Positions 1 to 11,403 of a DNA stretch of 64,000 nucleotides are shown piece by piece (the first letter of the stretch is position 1; every line of letters begins with the position of its first letter). The notes under the pieces are model-generated. The model made no database searches. It had not been told where the DNA came from and saw only the letters and a program-made list of their open reading frames with translations. The translations under genes and the position numbers were made by a program. This DNA comes from Deinococcus sp. (GTDB lineage Bacteria; Deinococcota; Deinococci; Deinococcales; Deinococcaceae): NCBI RefSeq assembly GCF_025362455.1, contig NZ_JANYGJ010000095.1, forward strand, positions 1 to 64,000. The letters run 5' to 3'.

Positions 1-1691
1 TCGCCGATGCCGGGCAGGTCGTCGAAGACGCTGCGGAGCATGTCTTGCCCGCGCAGCTTGCGGTGGTAGGTCACGGCGTAGTTATGCACCTCGTCGCGCA
101 CCCCGATCAGCACCCGCAGCGCCGGATGCGTGTGCGGCAGCAGCAACTCCCGGTCCACCCCGATCTCGCTGCCGCCGCTCAGCCACCACTGGGCGCCGTA
201 GCGGCCCGGCAAGATCAATCGCTCCTCGCGCTTGGCCAGCCCGACGACTGGCACCTGCACGCCGACCTCTTTTAAGGCGTCCAGCGCGGCGTTGACCTGC
301 CCGCGCCCGCCGTCGATCAGCATCAGGTCCGGCAGCGGCAACTTGTCGGCCAGGCTGCCTGCAAACCTGCGGGTGATGGTCTGGCGCATCGAGAGGTAAT
401 CGTCGGGCTTGTCGAGCCCTTTTACTTTGAAGCGGCGATGCTCGCTGCGTCTGGACCGCCCGCCCTCGAACACGACCATGCCGGACACGATATTGGTGCC
501 GAACAGGTTGGAGTTGTCGTAGCCCTCGATGCGCCAGGGCCGCTCCGGCAGGGCCAGCACCTCGCGCATGGCGTCGAGGCCAGGGTGGTCGCCCCGGCGC
601 TCCAGCAGCGCCAGCTCGGAGTCCAGGCCGGTCTGGGCGTTGCGCAGCGCCATCTCGGTCAGCTCGGTCTTGTCGCCGCGTTTAGGCAGCCGCATCTCGA
701 TCTTGTGTCCGGCCCGCTCACTCAGGAGCTGCGTCCACAGCGCGGCGTCCGGGTACTCGGCGGGCAGCAAAATGAGCGGCGGCACATGCGTCGCCAGCGC
801 GTAATAATCCTGCACGAAGGCCCCGATGATCTCGCTGGGCTCGGATTCCTCGGCGCCGGTCAGAAAGCGCTTGTCGCGCCCGACCACCCGCCCGCTGCGC
901 ATCCGGAACAGTTGCACCATCGCGAAGGCCCCGGCCTGGGCGTAGCCTAAAAAGTCAAGGTCTTCGGTGCCGGTCTGCATGGCGGCCTGCTCGGTCCCGA
1001 ACAGCTTTTCCACGGCTTGCAGTCGGTCGCGCAGCCGCCCCGCCTGCTCGAAGTCCTGCAACCGGGCGGCCACCTTCATGTCGGCGCCCAGTTGCGCCAG
1101 CACGCCCGCCGCCCGGCCTTCGAGCAGCGCCTTCACGTCGTCCACGACTTTGGCGTACTCGGTCACATCGGCGGCGCCCACGCACGGCCCCAGGCAGCGG
1201 CCCATGTGGTAGTTCAGGCAGGGCCTCGGCTTGCGCTGCATCGGCAGTCCGGAGTTCTTTCGCAGCGGATACATGGTGTCGATCAAATGTTTGACCCGCC
1301 GCACGGCGGAGGCGTCCGGGTACGGCCCGTAGTAGCTCGCGCCGTCCTTGATGACCCGCCGCGTGACGATCAGCATCGGGTAGGTCTCGTGCGTCAGCTT
1401 CAGAAACGGGTAGTGCTTGTCGTCTTTGAGCAGCACGTTGTAATGGGGCCGGTGCTGCTTGATGAGGTTGGCTTCCAGCACCAGCGCCTCGACCTCGTTG
1501 CGGGCCGAGATGAATTCGAGTTCCAGCGCCTCGCGGGTAAAGCGGCCACTCTTGCCGCCCGCCTTGAAATGCTGGCCCACCCGGCTGCGCAGGTTGTTGG
1601 CCTTGCCGATATAGATCGGCGTGCCGCCCTTGCCCCGGAAGAGGTACACGCCGGGCGTGGTCGGCAACACCGGAAGGTCGTCGAAATGCAT
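1..1691 (-). CDS. uvrC: Excinuclease ABC subunit C, 3' end outside the window
   Basis: UvrC makes the 3' and 5' incisions in nucleotide excision repair with UvrAB. About 563 residues are present; the C-terminal HhH region lies beyond base 1. The N-terminus has the GIY-YIG nuclease signature (GVYLF near residue 15, then IYIGKA). A UVR-type helical segment follows around residues 200-230 ([13 protein letters not shown]). The UvrC/RNase H-like C-terminal nuclease begins near residue 400 ([11 protein letters not shown]). The ATG at 1691 is 6 nt after a TAAACT -10 element, so the mRNA is probably leaderless. No RDRM is visible upstream, so DdrO control is not indicated. Recognition is secure. Confidence 0.96.
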   Translation of the reverse strand, partial: MHFDDLPVLPTTPGVYLFRGKGGTPIYIGKANNLRSRVGQHFKAGGKSGRFTREALELEFISARNEVEALVLEANLIKQHRPHYNVLLKDDKHYPFLKLTHETYPMLIVTRRVIKDGASYYGPYPDASAVRRVKHLIDTMYPLRKNSGLPMQRKPRPCLNYHMGRCLGPCVGAADVTEYAKVVDDVKALLEGRAAGVLAQLGADMKVAARLQDFEQAGRLRDRLQAVEKLFGTEQAAMQTGTEDLDFLGYAQAGAFAMVQLFRMRSGRVVGRDKRFLTGAEESEPSEIIGAFVQDYYALATHVPPLILLPAEYPDAALWTQLLSERAGHKIEMRLPKRGDKTELTEMALRNAQTGLDSELALLERRGDHPGLDAMREVLALPERPWRIEGYDNSNLFGTNIVSGMVVFEGGRSRRSEHRRFKVKGLDKPDDYLSMRQTITRRFAGSLADKLPLPDLMLIDGGRGQVNAALDALKEVGVQVPVVGLAKREERLILPGRYGAQWWLSGGSEIGVDRELLLPHTHPALRVLIGVRDEVHNYAVTYHRKLRGQDMLRSVFDDLPGIG

Positions 1692-1697
1692 TGACAC

Positions 1698-1703
1698 AGT
1701 TTA
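1698..1703 (-). promoter_or_regulatory. Leaderless -10 element of uvrC
   Basis: TAAACT on the minus strand ends 6 nt before the uvrC ATG, the spacing seen throughout this window for leaderless starts. No good -35 box is visible. Confidence 0.6.
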
Positions 1704-1892
1704 GTGCGCCGGGCGGGCCGGAATCGTGGCGCTGAGCGGCGAGAAGTCTTGAGTTGAGCGTGATGTTCAGCAAGCATGCCGAAACGCGGTTGACCCCTCG
1801 CCCCTTGCAGGGTGCTGCGAAGCGGCGAGGCCTCCGGGCGGCGTCCCCGCACCAGCGGGCGAAGTAGACGGCGTTCCTCGACCTGGATCAAC

Positions 1893-1926
1893 GAAAAATC
1901 AGCGGAGCTCTGAGCTGACCGCTGAT
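1893..1926 (-). terminator. Rho-independent terminator of the 80-aa gene
   Basis: On the minus strand an ATCAGCGG / CCGCTGAT stem with an inner AGCT/AGCT pairing is followed directly by TTTTT. It lies 20 bp after the stop codon of the small gene at 1946-2188. Confidence 0.75.
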
Positions 1927-1945
1927 CTCATTTCCCCGCTGGCCC

Positions 1946-2188
1946 TCAGCTCGCCGCTTGCGCCACCTTCTCCTCGCGCACCGGCAGCCTATCCACGTAC
2001 TTTTTGGCGGCGTCCAGCACGGTGTCGGTGGTGTCCATCTTGCGCTTGACGATATGGCGGGCCATGTCCTTGCCGTCGATACGGACTTTCCAGGTCTGGG
2101 CGACGGCGCCACGCAGCGGCCCGTTGTTGAACTGGGGCAGGGCGGGGCGTTCGATGTTGATGCGGTAACCCTTGTAATGCTCTTCCAT
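1946..2188 (-). CDS. Conserved small protein of unknown function, 80 aa
   Basis: I do not recognise a family. The protein is 80 aa, basic and soluble, begins MEEHYKGYRIN and has a regular alternation of charged and hydrophobic residues, with no signal peptide or membrane segment. It is supported as a gene by a TACCCT -10 element exactly 6 nt before its ATG and by a strong intrinsic terminator just after its stop. It is monocistronic, between uvrC and the divergent ackA. The N-terminal pattern (short strands, K-V-R-I-D-G-K) suggests a small beta-rich fold; this is inference only. Confidence 0.8.
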   Translation of the reverse strand: MEEHYKGYRINIERPALPQFNNGPLRGAVAQTWKVRIDGKDMARHIVKRKMDTTDTVLDAAKKYVDRLPVREEKVAQAAS

Positions 2189-2194
2189 TTCCGT

Positions 2195-2200
2195 AGGGTA
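2195..2200 (-). promoter_or_regulatory. Leaderless -10 element of the 80-aa gene
   Basis: TACCCT on the minus strand lies 6 nt before the ATG at 2188. Confidence 0.6.
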
Positions 2201-2321
2201 GCTCAGATCGCGCTGGAGAAAAGCGGAGGCGAACGGGGCTCCGAGCTTGGGCGGAAAATCTTTTACAAACTGCTCGTGAATCTCATCACGACTTACGGAC
2301 AGTCATCCAGCCCCCAGCCGC

Positions 2322-2327
2322 TAGCAT
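2322..2327 (+). promoter_or_regulatory. Leaderless -10 element of ackA
   Basis: TAGCAT lies 6 nt before the ackA ATG at 2334. No clear -35 box is visible. Confidence 0.6.
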
Positions 2328-2333
2328 GGCCGC

Positions 2334-3431
2334 ATGACCATCCAAGCCGTGCTCGTCCTCAACGCCGGTTCCAGCAGCCTCAAATACCAGCTTTACGGTG
2401 CGGGCGGCGCCAGACACGCCAGCGGCCTGATCGAGCGCATCGGTGAGGGCGGCAGTGATCCTGACCACGCCGCCGCCCTGGTGCGGGTGCTGGCCGAATT
2501 GCCCGCCACCGTCACCGTGCAGGCCGTCGGCCACCGGGTCGTCCACGGCGGCGAGGCGTTCCGCGAGGCTACCGTCATCACGCCGAAGGTCATCCAGGCC
2601 ATTCAGGACCTCTCCAGCCTGGCGCCGCTGCATAACCCGCCCGCCGTCCAGGGCATCCAGGCCGCCCTCAAGGCCCTGCCGGGCGTGCCCAACGTAGCAG
2701 TGTTCGACACCGCCTTCCACGCCACGCTGCCGCCCCACGCCTACCACTACGCGCTGCCCCACGAGCTGTACGCCACCGAAGGCGTGCGCCGCTACGGTTT
2801 CCACGGCACCTCGCACGCCTGCGTCTCGCGGCGGGCCAATGAACTCCTGGGCGGGGTCGAAAAGCTGGTGACGCTCCACCTCGGCAACGGGGCGAGTGCG
2901 GCGGCGATTCGAAACGGCCTCAGCATCGACACCAGCATGGGCCTGACCCCGCTCGAAGGGCTCGTCATGGGAAGTCGCAGCGGCGACCTCGACCCCGGCG
3001 CGGTGCTGTGGCTGGCGAACAGGTACGGGCTGGACGAGACGAATGCCCTGCTCAACCGCCGCAGCGGCCTGAGGGGTCTATCCGGCGTCTCCAACGACCT
3101 GCGCGACGTGCGCTCAGCCGGAACGGAGCACAGTGAACTGGCCCTGGCGGTCATGACCTACCGCCTGATTAAACAGGTCGGCGCCTACGCGGCGGCGCTG
3201 GGCGGCCTGGACGCCCTGGTGTTCACGGGAGGCGCGGGTGAAAATGACATTCAGCTCCGTGCCGACGTACTCGCGGGCCTAGCCTGGCTGGGCTTTGAGC
3301 TGGATGTGTCCGCCAACGACGTGCGCGGCCAGGAACGCCGAATATCCACCCCCGGCAGCAAACCCGCCCTGGTCATTCCCACCGACGAGGAGGGCGAGAT
3401 CGCCCGGCAGACCCGGCAGGTGCTGAGTTGA
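2334..3431 (+). CDS. ackA: Acetate kinase
   Basis: Acetate kinase interconverts acetate + ATP and acetyl phosphate + ADP in the cytoplasm. The 365-aa product starts with VLVLNAGSSSLKYQLY, the phosphate-binding motif of the ASKHA acetokinase family. It has the second family signature near residue 160 (RRYGFHGTSHACVSRRA), the adenosine motif LHLGNGASAAAI, and GSRSGDLDPG. Typical AckA is close to 400 aa, so this one is somewhat short. The ATG is set by a leaderless TAGCAT element. The stop overlaps the TTG start of the next gene by 4 nt (TTGA), implying translational coupling. No pta gene lies in the window. Confidence 0.95.
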   Translation: MTIQAVLVLNAGSSSLKYQLYGAGGARHASGLIERIGEGGSDPDHAAALVRVLAELPATVTVQAVGHRVVHGGEAFREATVITPKVIQAIQDLSSLAPLHNPPAVQGIQAALKALPGVPNVAVFDTAFHATLPPHAYHYALPHELYATEGVRRYGFHGTSHACVSRRANELLGGVEKLVTLHLGNGASAAAIRNGLSIDTSMGLTPLEGLVMGSRSGDLDPGAVLWLANRYGLDETNALLNRRSGLRGLSGVSNDLRDVRSAGTEHSELALAVMTYRLIKQVGAYAAALGGLDALVFTGGAGENDIQLRADVLAGLAWLGFELDVSANDVRGQERRISTPGSKPALVIPTDEEGEIARQTRQVLS

Positions 3432-3979
3432 GCACCGTCTATTACCTGATCGGGTGGCCCGGCTCCGGCAAACGGACGGTGGGCCTGGCGCTCGCCGCAC
3501 TCACCGGGGCGCGGCTGCTCGACAACCACCTCATCAATGACCCGATTTTCCAGGCGGTCGGCGCTACCGGCGTCGGCCCGCTCCCCGAAGGCACCTGGCC
3601 GCTGGTCGGGCGGGTCGAAGCGGCGGTGCTCGAAGCCGTGATGCTGGCGCCGCCGGAGCTGAGTTTCATCTTCACCAACGTCCTGGTGCAGCGGCCCGGC
3701 GAGCTGGACACCTTCGAGAGTCGCCGCCGTCTGGCTGACGCCCGAAATGCCCGCTTCGTCCCCGTCTGGCTGCTGTGCAGTGAACCTGAACTCCGCCGCC
3801 GTATTCCCCTCGACGACCGCCGCGCCCGACTTAAGATGCGCGACGAGGCCGGTCTGACCCGCATGCTGGAGCAGTACGGCGCCCTGCTGTCCCCGCCACC
3901 GGACGCGCTGATGCTCCACACCGATCATTGGTCGCCGGAAGAAACCGCCCGTCAGATCGTGGCCCACACATGCTCCTGA
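3428..3979 (+). CDS. P-loop NTPase / small-molecule kinase-like protein
   Basis: This 183-aa protein begins YYLIGWPGSGKRTVG, a Walker A motif (G-x4-GKR/T) at residues 9-16. The overall size and layout resemble shikimate-kinase-like or chloramphenicol-phosphotransferase-like P-loop kinases. Around residue 115 a run R-R-R-I-P-L-D-D-R-R-A-R could be the mobile arginine lid. The substrate is unknown. It starts with TTG overlapping the ackA stop, and its own stop overlaps the ATG of the next membrane-protein gene, so ackA, this gene and 3970-4398 form one operon. Confidence 0.8.
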   Translation: MSTVYYLIGWPGSGKRTVGLALAALTGARLLDNHLINDPIFQAVGATGVGPLPEGTWPLVGRVEAAVLEAVMLAPPELSFIFTNVLVQRPGELDTFESRRRLADARNARFVPVWLLCSEPELRRRIPLDDRRARLKMRDEAGLTRMLEQYGALLSPPPDALMLHTDHWSPEETARQIVAHTCS

Positions 3980-4398
3980 TCCTGCACGCCGCCGTGACCT
4001 GGGCGCTGCTCGGCCTGATTCTGACCATCCAGTTCGTGCATTACCCGCTGTTTTCAAAAGTCGGAGAAGCAGGTTGGTCGGTCTACGAACGCGAACACCA
4101 GTCCCGCATCGCGTTCCTCGTCGGCCCGCTGATGCTTGCCGAGCTGCTGAGCGCCGCCTGGCTGGTGTACCGCCCCGTCGCTGGCCTGCCGCTGTGGAGC
4201 CTGTGGCTGGGCCTGGCGCTGACCCTCGCCATCTGGATTTCTACCGGATTAATCCAGTCGCCACTCCACGGGCGGCTCTCGCCCGCTTTCGACGCAGGCT
4301 TGCACGCCCGCCTCGTCTCGACCAACTGGGTTCGGACCCTGGCTTGGACTGTGCGAGCCGGGCTGTGCGTCTGGTGGCTGGGCCTGCTGCTGGGCTAA
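3970..4398 (+). CDS. Small integral membrane protein of unknown function
   Basis: The 142-aa product has four predicted membrane segments: residues 1-20 (LLILHAAVTWALLGLILTI), 43-62, 70-90 and 118-140. The conserved-looking Y-E-x-E-H in the first loop and the W/H pattern resemble small four-helix membrane proteins of unknown role; I do not assign one. The ATG at 3970 lies 10 nt inside the end of the upstream NTPase gene, so translation is coupled. It is the last gene of the ackA operon. Confidence 0.8.
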   Translation: MLLILHAAVTWALLGLILTIQFVHYPLFSKVGEAGWSVYEREHQSRIAFLVGPLMLAELLSAAWLVYRPVAGLPLWSLWLGLALTLAIWISTGLIQSPLHGRLSPAFDAGLHARLVSTNWVRTLAWTVRAGLCVWWLGLLLG

Positions 4399-4403
4399 TT
4401 TGT

Positions 4404-4436
4404 GTGGGCTGACTTGTGCGGGCTGACTTGTGTGCG
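4404..4436. repeat. Short tandem duplication after the ackA operon
   Basis: A unit of about 15 bp (GGGCTGACTTGTG plus 1-2 bases) occurs twice in direct succession. The rest of the 163-bp gap to the next gene holds only a promoter. Confidence 0.7.
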
Positions 4437-4549
4437 TCTCCCTCCCCCAGAGCGTGCCCGATCATTCGGCGAATCTGGAACTTCGAGCAATTTTATTGCG
4501 TCAACCGTCAGCCAGGCGACTTCGGGCGCAATGATCCTCGCTCATCCCC

Positions 4550-4555
4550 TATACT
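4550..4555 (+). promoter_or_regulatory. Leaderless -10 element of the class-V aminotransferase
   Basis: TATACT lies 6 nt before the ATG at 4562. Confidence 0.65.
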
Positions 4556-4561
4556 GCCTCC

Positions 4562-5758
<1,197 letters not shown>

Positions 5759-5760
5759 GT

Positions 5761-6303
5761 TCAGCTTCCGCCCAGTTTGAAGCTCACGTTGATGGCGATG
5801 TCGTTGGCGCCGCCGAAGTAGTCCACGCCGAAGTCGTGCGGGTTGAACTTGAACTGGGTCGCCACCTCGATGGTGTTGCCGACCCGTTTGAGCTTCACCG
5901 GAGCGCTCAGCGTCCTCGCCACCCCTTTGAGGCTGAGCTGCCCGACCACCGTGCTGCTGACCTGCTGGCCTTCCGGCAGCTTGCCCAGGCCCTGCACGGC
6001 GCTCAATGTGAACACGGCGTCCTTGAACTCGTCGGCGCCCAGGGCGCCCCGCATATGGCCGTCGCGCACGCCGTTGCCGGTCTTGAAGGTCGCCACCGTG
6101 ACGTTGACCGTGCCGCTCACCTTGGCCAGATTGTCGGGGTCGATGTTCATCGAGGCTTTGACGTCCGGGGTGGTGCCGCGCACGCCGATGAAGGTCACCC
6201 GGTAGTCGAACACCGCCTGGCCACCAGCGGCGGTGTAGGGGGCGGCGAGCGAGGCGCCCAGCAGCGAACTGAGCAGCGCGGCGGACCAGAAAGTCGTCTT
6301 CAT
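5761..6303 (-). CDS. YceI family periplasmic lipid-binding-like protein
   Basis: The 180-aa product has a signal peptide (residues 1-20, ending ASLA). The YceI lipocalin-like fold then follows: [44 protein letters not shown]-x(5)-FTLSAV and a C-terminal strand series ending [13 protein letters not shown] and VSFKLGG. Family members bind isoprenoid or amide lipids in an elongated barrel; the ligand here is unknown. It faces the aminotransferase gene with a 2-bp gap and no room for a separate terminator. Confidence 0.88.
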   Translation of the reverse strand: MKTTFWSAALLSSLLGASLAAPYTAAGGQAVFDYRVTFIGVRGTTPDVKASMNIDPDNLAKVSGTVNVTVATFKTGNGVRDGHMRGALGADEFKDAVFTLSAVQGLGKLPEGQQVSSTVVGQLSLKGVARTLSAPVKLKRVGNTIEVATQFKFNPHDFGVDYFGGANDIAINVSFKLGGS

Positions 6304-6502
6304 GGTTCATTGTGAAACGGCTTGATGAGCAAAACGGTAATCTGCCGTCTCAGGTTCGGCCCGAAGCGGGCCTGGCTTACACAAAGGCCGCCGATTCGGG
6401 TCAGCCTGGTCACTGTCTCGCAACACCTGAGTGCAGGAGGCCAGGTAAAGCCCGCCGCGCCCACGTCCAGACACGCCCCGGCCCCCGACCTGGCGGCCCG
6501 CG

Positions 6503-6508
6503 TAGACT
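6503..6508 (+). promoter_or_regulatory. Leaderless -10 element of aspartate kinase
   Basis: TAGACT lies 7 nt before the ATG at 6516. The 200 bp upstream hold a GGCCCG/CGGGCC hairpin (about 6358-6377) but no recognisable lysine riboswitch. Confidence 0.65.
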
Positions 6509-6515
6509 GGCAGGC

Positions 6516-7934
<1,419 letters not shown>

Positions 7935-7979
7935 CCGGGCAGGCATGGCCCGTTCGGCACCGAGCACTTCACTATCTCT

Positions 7980-7993
7980 CTAGAATATATACA
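7980..7993 (+). repeat. Dispersed GAATATATAC motif, copy 1
   Basis: CTAGAATATATACA, downstream of aspartate kinase. It is one of eight copies of the 10-mer in the window. The 275-bp gap from 7935 to 8210 otherwise holds a CAACTTAAGTTG palindrome and no gene I can support. Confidence 0.7.
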
Positions 7994-8210
7994 ACAAGTC
8001 AAGTATGGATCAAGTATGGACAGAGTGGAGCAGGCCGAGTCAGATCAGGACCTTCGGATCAGACCTTGCAACTTAAGTTGGTGCGCCGCCGCTAAGCCAC
8101 CTGGCCAGCCGTCCGCTGCGCCGCCTGGCCGACGCGCCGAGTGCCTCGCCCGGCGCACCATACTCCTACCAGCCGGAAACCGCTCCCTCCGCTGGCAGGA
8201 GAAAGCCCCC

Positions 8211-8393
8211 ATGATCACCGATTTCCATACCTGCGAGTGGGCGGCCCAGGCCCGCATCGACAGCCTGCGCGACGAGGCGAGTGTGCGCAGAACGCTGCGC
8301 CTGCTGAACGCCGCCAAGGCCCCCAGCCTGATCGTGCGCCTCTGGCAGCGCCTGACCGGCAAGGCCCACCGCGACCAGCCCGCCCCCGCCTGA
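8211..8393 (+). CDS. Small protein of unknown function, 60 aa
   Basis: The frame from the ATG at 8211 gives 60 aa beginning MITDFHTCEWAAQARIDS. It is mostly helical by composition, with a basic tail (LWQRLTGKAHRD). I do not recognise a family. The start is chosen because a strong Shine-Dalgarno (AGGAGA, 8197-8202) stands 8 nt before it, unlike most genes here; an in-frame extension to 8016 has low-complexity, intergenic-like content. It is followed by a hairpin shared with convergent asnS. Confidence 0.65.
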   Translation: MITDFHTCEWAAQARIDSLRDEASVRRTLRLLNAAKAPSLIVRLWQRLTGKAHRDQPAPA

Positions 8394-8416
8394 TGTTCCG
8401 CACTGCCCACCCACAC

Positions 8417-8447
8417 GCGGCGAACCCCACCACCCAGGGTTCGCCGC
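8417..8447. terminator. Bidirectional hairpin between the 60-aa gene and asnS
   Basis: GCGGCGAACCC pairs perfectly with GGGTTCGCCGC around a 9-nt loop. There is no T run on either side, so termination strength is uncertain. Confidence 0.55.
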
Positions 8448-8471
8448 TCGCTTGCGTTCACATTTACAGGC

Positions 8472-9815
8472 TTACGGGTACATCCGCGTCAGCATCCGGG
8501 GAAAGGCGACCGCTTCCCGAATGTGGTCGATGCCGCTGATCCAGGCCACGAAGCGCTCCAGGCCCATGCCGAAGCCCGCGTGCGGCACGCTGCCGAATCT
8601 CCGCAGGTCCAGATACCACTCGAAGGGCTCTAACGGCAGGCCCTGCTCCTCGATTCTGTTTTTCAGCAGGTGGTAATCGTGGATGCGCTGCGAGCCGCCG
8701 ATGATCTCGCCGTAGCCTTCGGGCGCGATCATGTCGTCGCACAGCGCCACGCGGGGATCGAGTGGGTCCGGCTGCATGTAGAAGGCCTTGATGGCCGCCG
8801 GGTAGCGCTCGATCATCACGGGCCGGTCGAACTGGGAACCCACGATGGTCTCGTGCGGCGCCCCCAGATCCTCGCCCCACGCCACCGGCTGCGTATCCGG
8901 TGCCACGTTCGGCGGCAGGTCGCCCGACTCGATCCGGCTGCGGATGATCTCCAGCGCCTCGGTGTAGGTCACGCGGGGAAAGTGGCCTGACGCAGCCGGG
9001 CGCAGCTTATCCAGATCGCGGCCCAGAATGCCCAGCTCCTCGGCGCAGGTCTCCAGCACCCGGCGCACCACGAAGGCCACCATGTCTTCCTGAAGCTGCA
9101 TGTTGGCGGCGTGGTCGCTGGGCGCCACCTCCGGCTCGATCATCCAGAATTCGAGCAGATGCCGCCGTGTTTTACTCTTCTCCGCCCGGAAGGTCGGCCC
9201 GAAGGTGTAGACCTTGCCGAAGGCCAGCGCCCCGGCCTCGGCGTGCAGTTGCCCGGTCTGAGAGAGGTAGGCGCTATTTTCGCCGAACAGATCGATCTCG
9301 AACAGCTCGGTGGTGTCCTCGGCGGCGTTGGTAGTAAACAGCGGCGAGTCAAAGCGGATAAACCCGCGCCCGTGAAAAAAGTCGGCCAGCCCCCGCTGAA
9401 CGGCGTCCCGCAGCCGCAGCACCGCCCAGGGACGGCGGTGGCGCAACCACAGGTGCCGGTGGTCTTGCAAAAAGTCGATGCCGTGTTCCTTGGGCGTGAT
9501 CGGGTACTCGCCGGAGCCGCCCACCACCTCGACGTGGCTCAGCGACAACTCGACCCCGCCGGGCGCCCGCTCGTCGGCCCGCACCGTGCCAGTCAACTTT
9601 AGGCTGCTTTCCTGGGTCAGGTGTCTGGCGGCCTCGAAGACGTCCTCGCTGACGTCGTTTTTGCTCAGCACGCCCTGTACGAAGCCGCTGCCGTCGCGCA
9701 GCTTGAGAAATATCAGCTTGCCCTTGCCGGATTTGTCGGTCAGCCAGGCGCTGAGGGTCACGTCCTGGCCGATGTGCTCACTGAGCTTGGAAATCGGAGT
9801 CTGGGTGGAAGCCAT
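8472..9815 (-). CDS. asnS: Asparaginyl-tRNA synthetase
   Basis: The 447-aa class IIb synthetase charges tRNA-Asn. The N-terminal OB fold (residues 15-110) is followed by motif 2 ([21 protein letters not shown]) and the C-terminal motif 3 ([22 protein letters not shown]). The absence of a GAD insertion and the [11 protein letters not shown] signature favour AsnRS over AspRS. The start at 9815 (MASTQTP) follows a TATACT element with 7 nt spacing; longer frames upstream read intergenic sequence. Deinococci are known to have AsnRS alongside tRNA-dependent amidation; aspS is also in this window. Confidence 0.93.
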   Translation of the reverse strand: MASTQTPISKLSEHIGQDVTLSAWLTDKSGKGKLIFLKLRDGSGFVQGVLSKNDVSEDVFEAARHLTQESSLKLTGTVRADERAPGGVELSLSHVEVVGGSGEYPITPKEHGIDFLQDHRHLWLRHRRPWAVLRLRDAVQRGLADFFHGRGFIRFDSPLFTTNAAEDTTELFEIDLFGENSAYLSQTGQLHAEAGALAFGKVYTFGPTFRAEKSKTRRHLLEFWMIEPEVAPSDHAANMQLQEDMVAFVVRRVLETCAEELGILGRDLDKLRPAASGHFPRVTYTEALEIIRSRIESGDLPPNVAPDTQPVAWGEDLGAPHETIVGSQFDRPVMIERYPAAIKAFYMQPDPLDPRVALCDDMIAPEGYGEIIGGSQRIHDYHLLKNRIEEQGLPLEPFEWYLDLRRFGSVPHAGFGMGLERFVAWISGIDHIREAVAFPRMLTRMYP

Positions 9816-9822
9816 GCCCGAC

Positions 9823-9828
9823 AGTATA
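9823..9828 (-). promoter_or_regulatory. Leaderless -10 element of asnS
   Basis: TATACT on the minus strand, 7 nt before the ATG at 9815. The gap from 9829 to 10072 contains a weak ATCAC/GTGAT inverted repeat (about 10027-10050) and no supported gene. Confidence 0.65.
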
Positions 9829-10072
9829 GAGAGGGCCAGTCCAGCGGGTGCGGTGTAGAAGAGGGGGGAGGCCAGCCTAGCGGCACCGGGCTGTGCCTGA
9901 GCGACCAAGGCACACTGGCCGCCGCCACACTCAGCCTGGCCTGAGTCCCCGGCGCCCGGCCCTGAGCGGGGTGAGCGCCACCCGGAGCTGAACGACCATT
10001 CTCAACACTCCAATCTCGACCTCTCGATCACAAATAGTCCTACTCGTGATTTCTTTCGCTGACTCACCCCAC

Positions 10073-10099
10073 AAAAAGAGGCGGAGTCATTCCGCCTCT
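10073..10099 (-). terminator. Rho-independent terminator of the YbjN-like gene
   Basis: AGAGGCGGA and TCCGCCTCT form a 9-bp stem with a 5-nt loop. On the minus strand a T run follows, 15 bp after the stop at 10114. Confidence 0.85.
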
Positions 10100-10113
10100 T
10101 CTTATTTCCCCAT

Positions 10114-10566
<453 letters not shown>

Positions 10567-10651
10567 GTGGGGCTTCCTCCTGGGATGATGATGCCCGAAG
10601 ATTCTAGCGCACTTGCCGCCGCCCGGTAGCCGCCTGACCGGCCCTCCCAAG

Positions 10652-10661
10652 GAATATATAT
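10652..10661 (+). repeat. Dispersed GAATATATAC motif, copy 2 (variant)
   Basis: GAATATATAT, one base off the consensus, between the HAD gene stop and the YbjN-like gene. Confidence 0.55.
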
Positions 10662-10692
10662 TTGCAGGCTCCGAAGCTACTCCCACCACCAG

Positions 10693-11403
10693 TTACCCCG
10701 GCTCACCTGCCGCCGCCTCCAGCCCGTCCAGCAGCGCCACAACGTCCCCCAAGTCGCTGATGGCGCCCGGCGCCCGGCCCTCCAGATCGACCAGCGCCGC
10801 CGTCATGCCGACCTGTCTGGCCGCGTCCACGTTCTCCTGTTTATCGTCCAAAAACAGCACCGCGTCCGCGCCGACACCCAGCGCCTGGGCCGCCAGCTCG
10901 AAGGCGGCGGGGTCGGGCTTGTGAATGCCCAGGGCGCAACTGCTCAGCGCCACGTCGACGTATTCGCCCAGCGCGGTGGCGTGCAGCGTGGGCCAGATGT
11001 CGGGCAGGGTGTTGCTCAGCACCCCGATTTTCAGCCCCCGTGAGCGCAGTGTTCGCAGCAGCTCACGCGCCCCCGGCGCCGCCTTCATGAACGCCTGGTA
11101 CGGAAACTGCGCCACGATGGCCTCGCCCTGGACGTCACTGAGGCCCAGCGCCCCGCCCAGCTCACGCCCGTAGCGCCGCCAGAACACCCGCTCGTCCTCC
11201 AGGGTCCGCAGCGCCCACCAGTTGCCGAAGGCCTCGTGCCACTGCCGCAGCAGGGCTCGGTGGACCAGGCCCGCGTCCAGCCCGAACCGCCCGGCCACCC
11301 AGTCCGCCGCCGCCTGGTAGACCGCCGGGTCGGTGACGCTCAGGGTATCGTCGCGGTCAAATAAAACGGCCCGGATTCTTCGTGTCACTTTATCACGTGT
11401 CAC
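10693..11403 (-). CDS. HAD-superfamily hydrolase, subclass IA
   Basis: A 236-aa phosphatase-like enzyme. HAD motif I is VLFDRDDTL (D-x-D, residues 14-18). Motif II is IGVLSNT around residue 120. The motif III lysine is in GIHKPDPAAFELA. Motif IV is VLFLDDKQENVDAARQVGM. The substrate is unknown. The GTG start overlaps the amylase stop (GTGA), so the gene is translated as the second member of that operon; a second in-frame GTG 15 nt later is an alternative start. Confidence 0.88.
   Translation of the reverse strand: MTRDKVTRRIRAVLFDRDDTLSVTDPAVYQAAADWVAGRFGLDAGLVHRALLRQWHEAFGNWWALRTLEDERVFWRRYGRELGGALGLSDVQGEAIVAQFPYQAFMKAAPGARELLRTLRSRGLKIGVLSNTLPDIWPTLHATALGEYVDVALSSCALGIHKPDPAAFELAAQALGVGADAVLFLDDKQENVDAARQVGMTAALVDLEGRAPGAISDLGDVVALLDGLEAAAGEPG

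Noticed and set aside
6304..6502. Lysine riboswitch before aspartate kinase
   Set aside because: Only a simple hairpin is visible; the multi-helix core motifs are absent and the mRNA appears leaderless.
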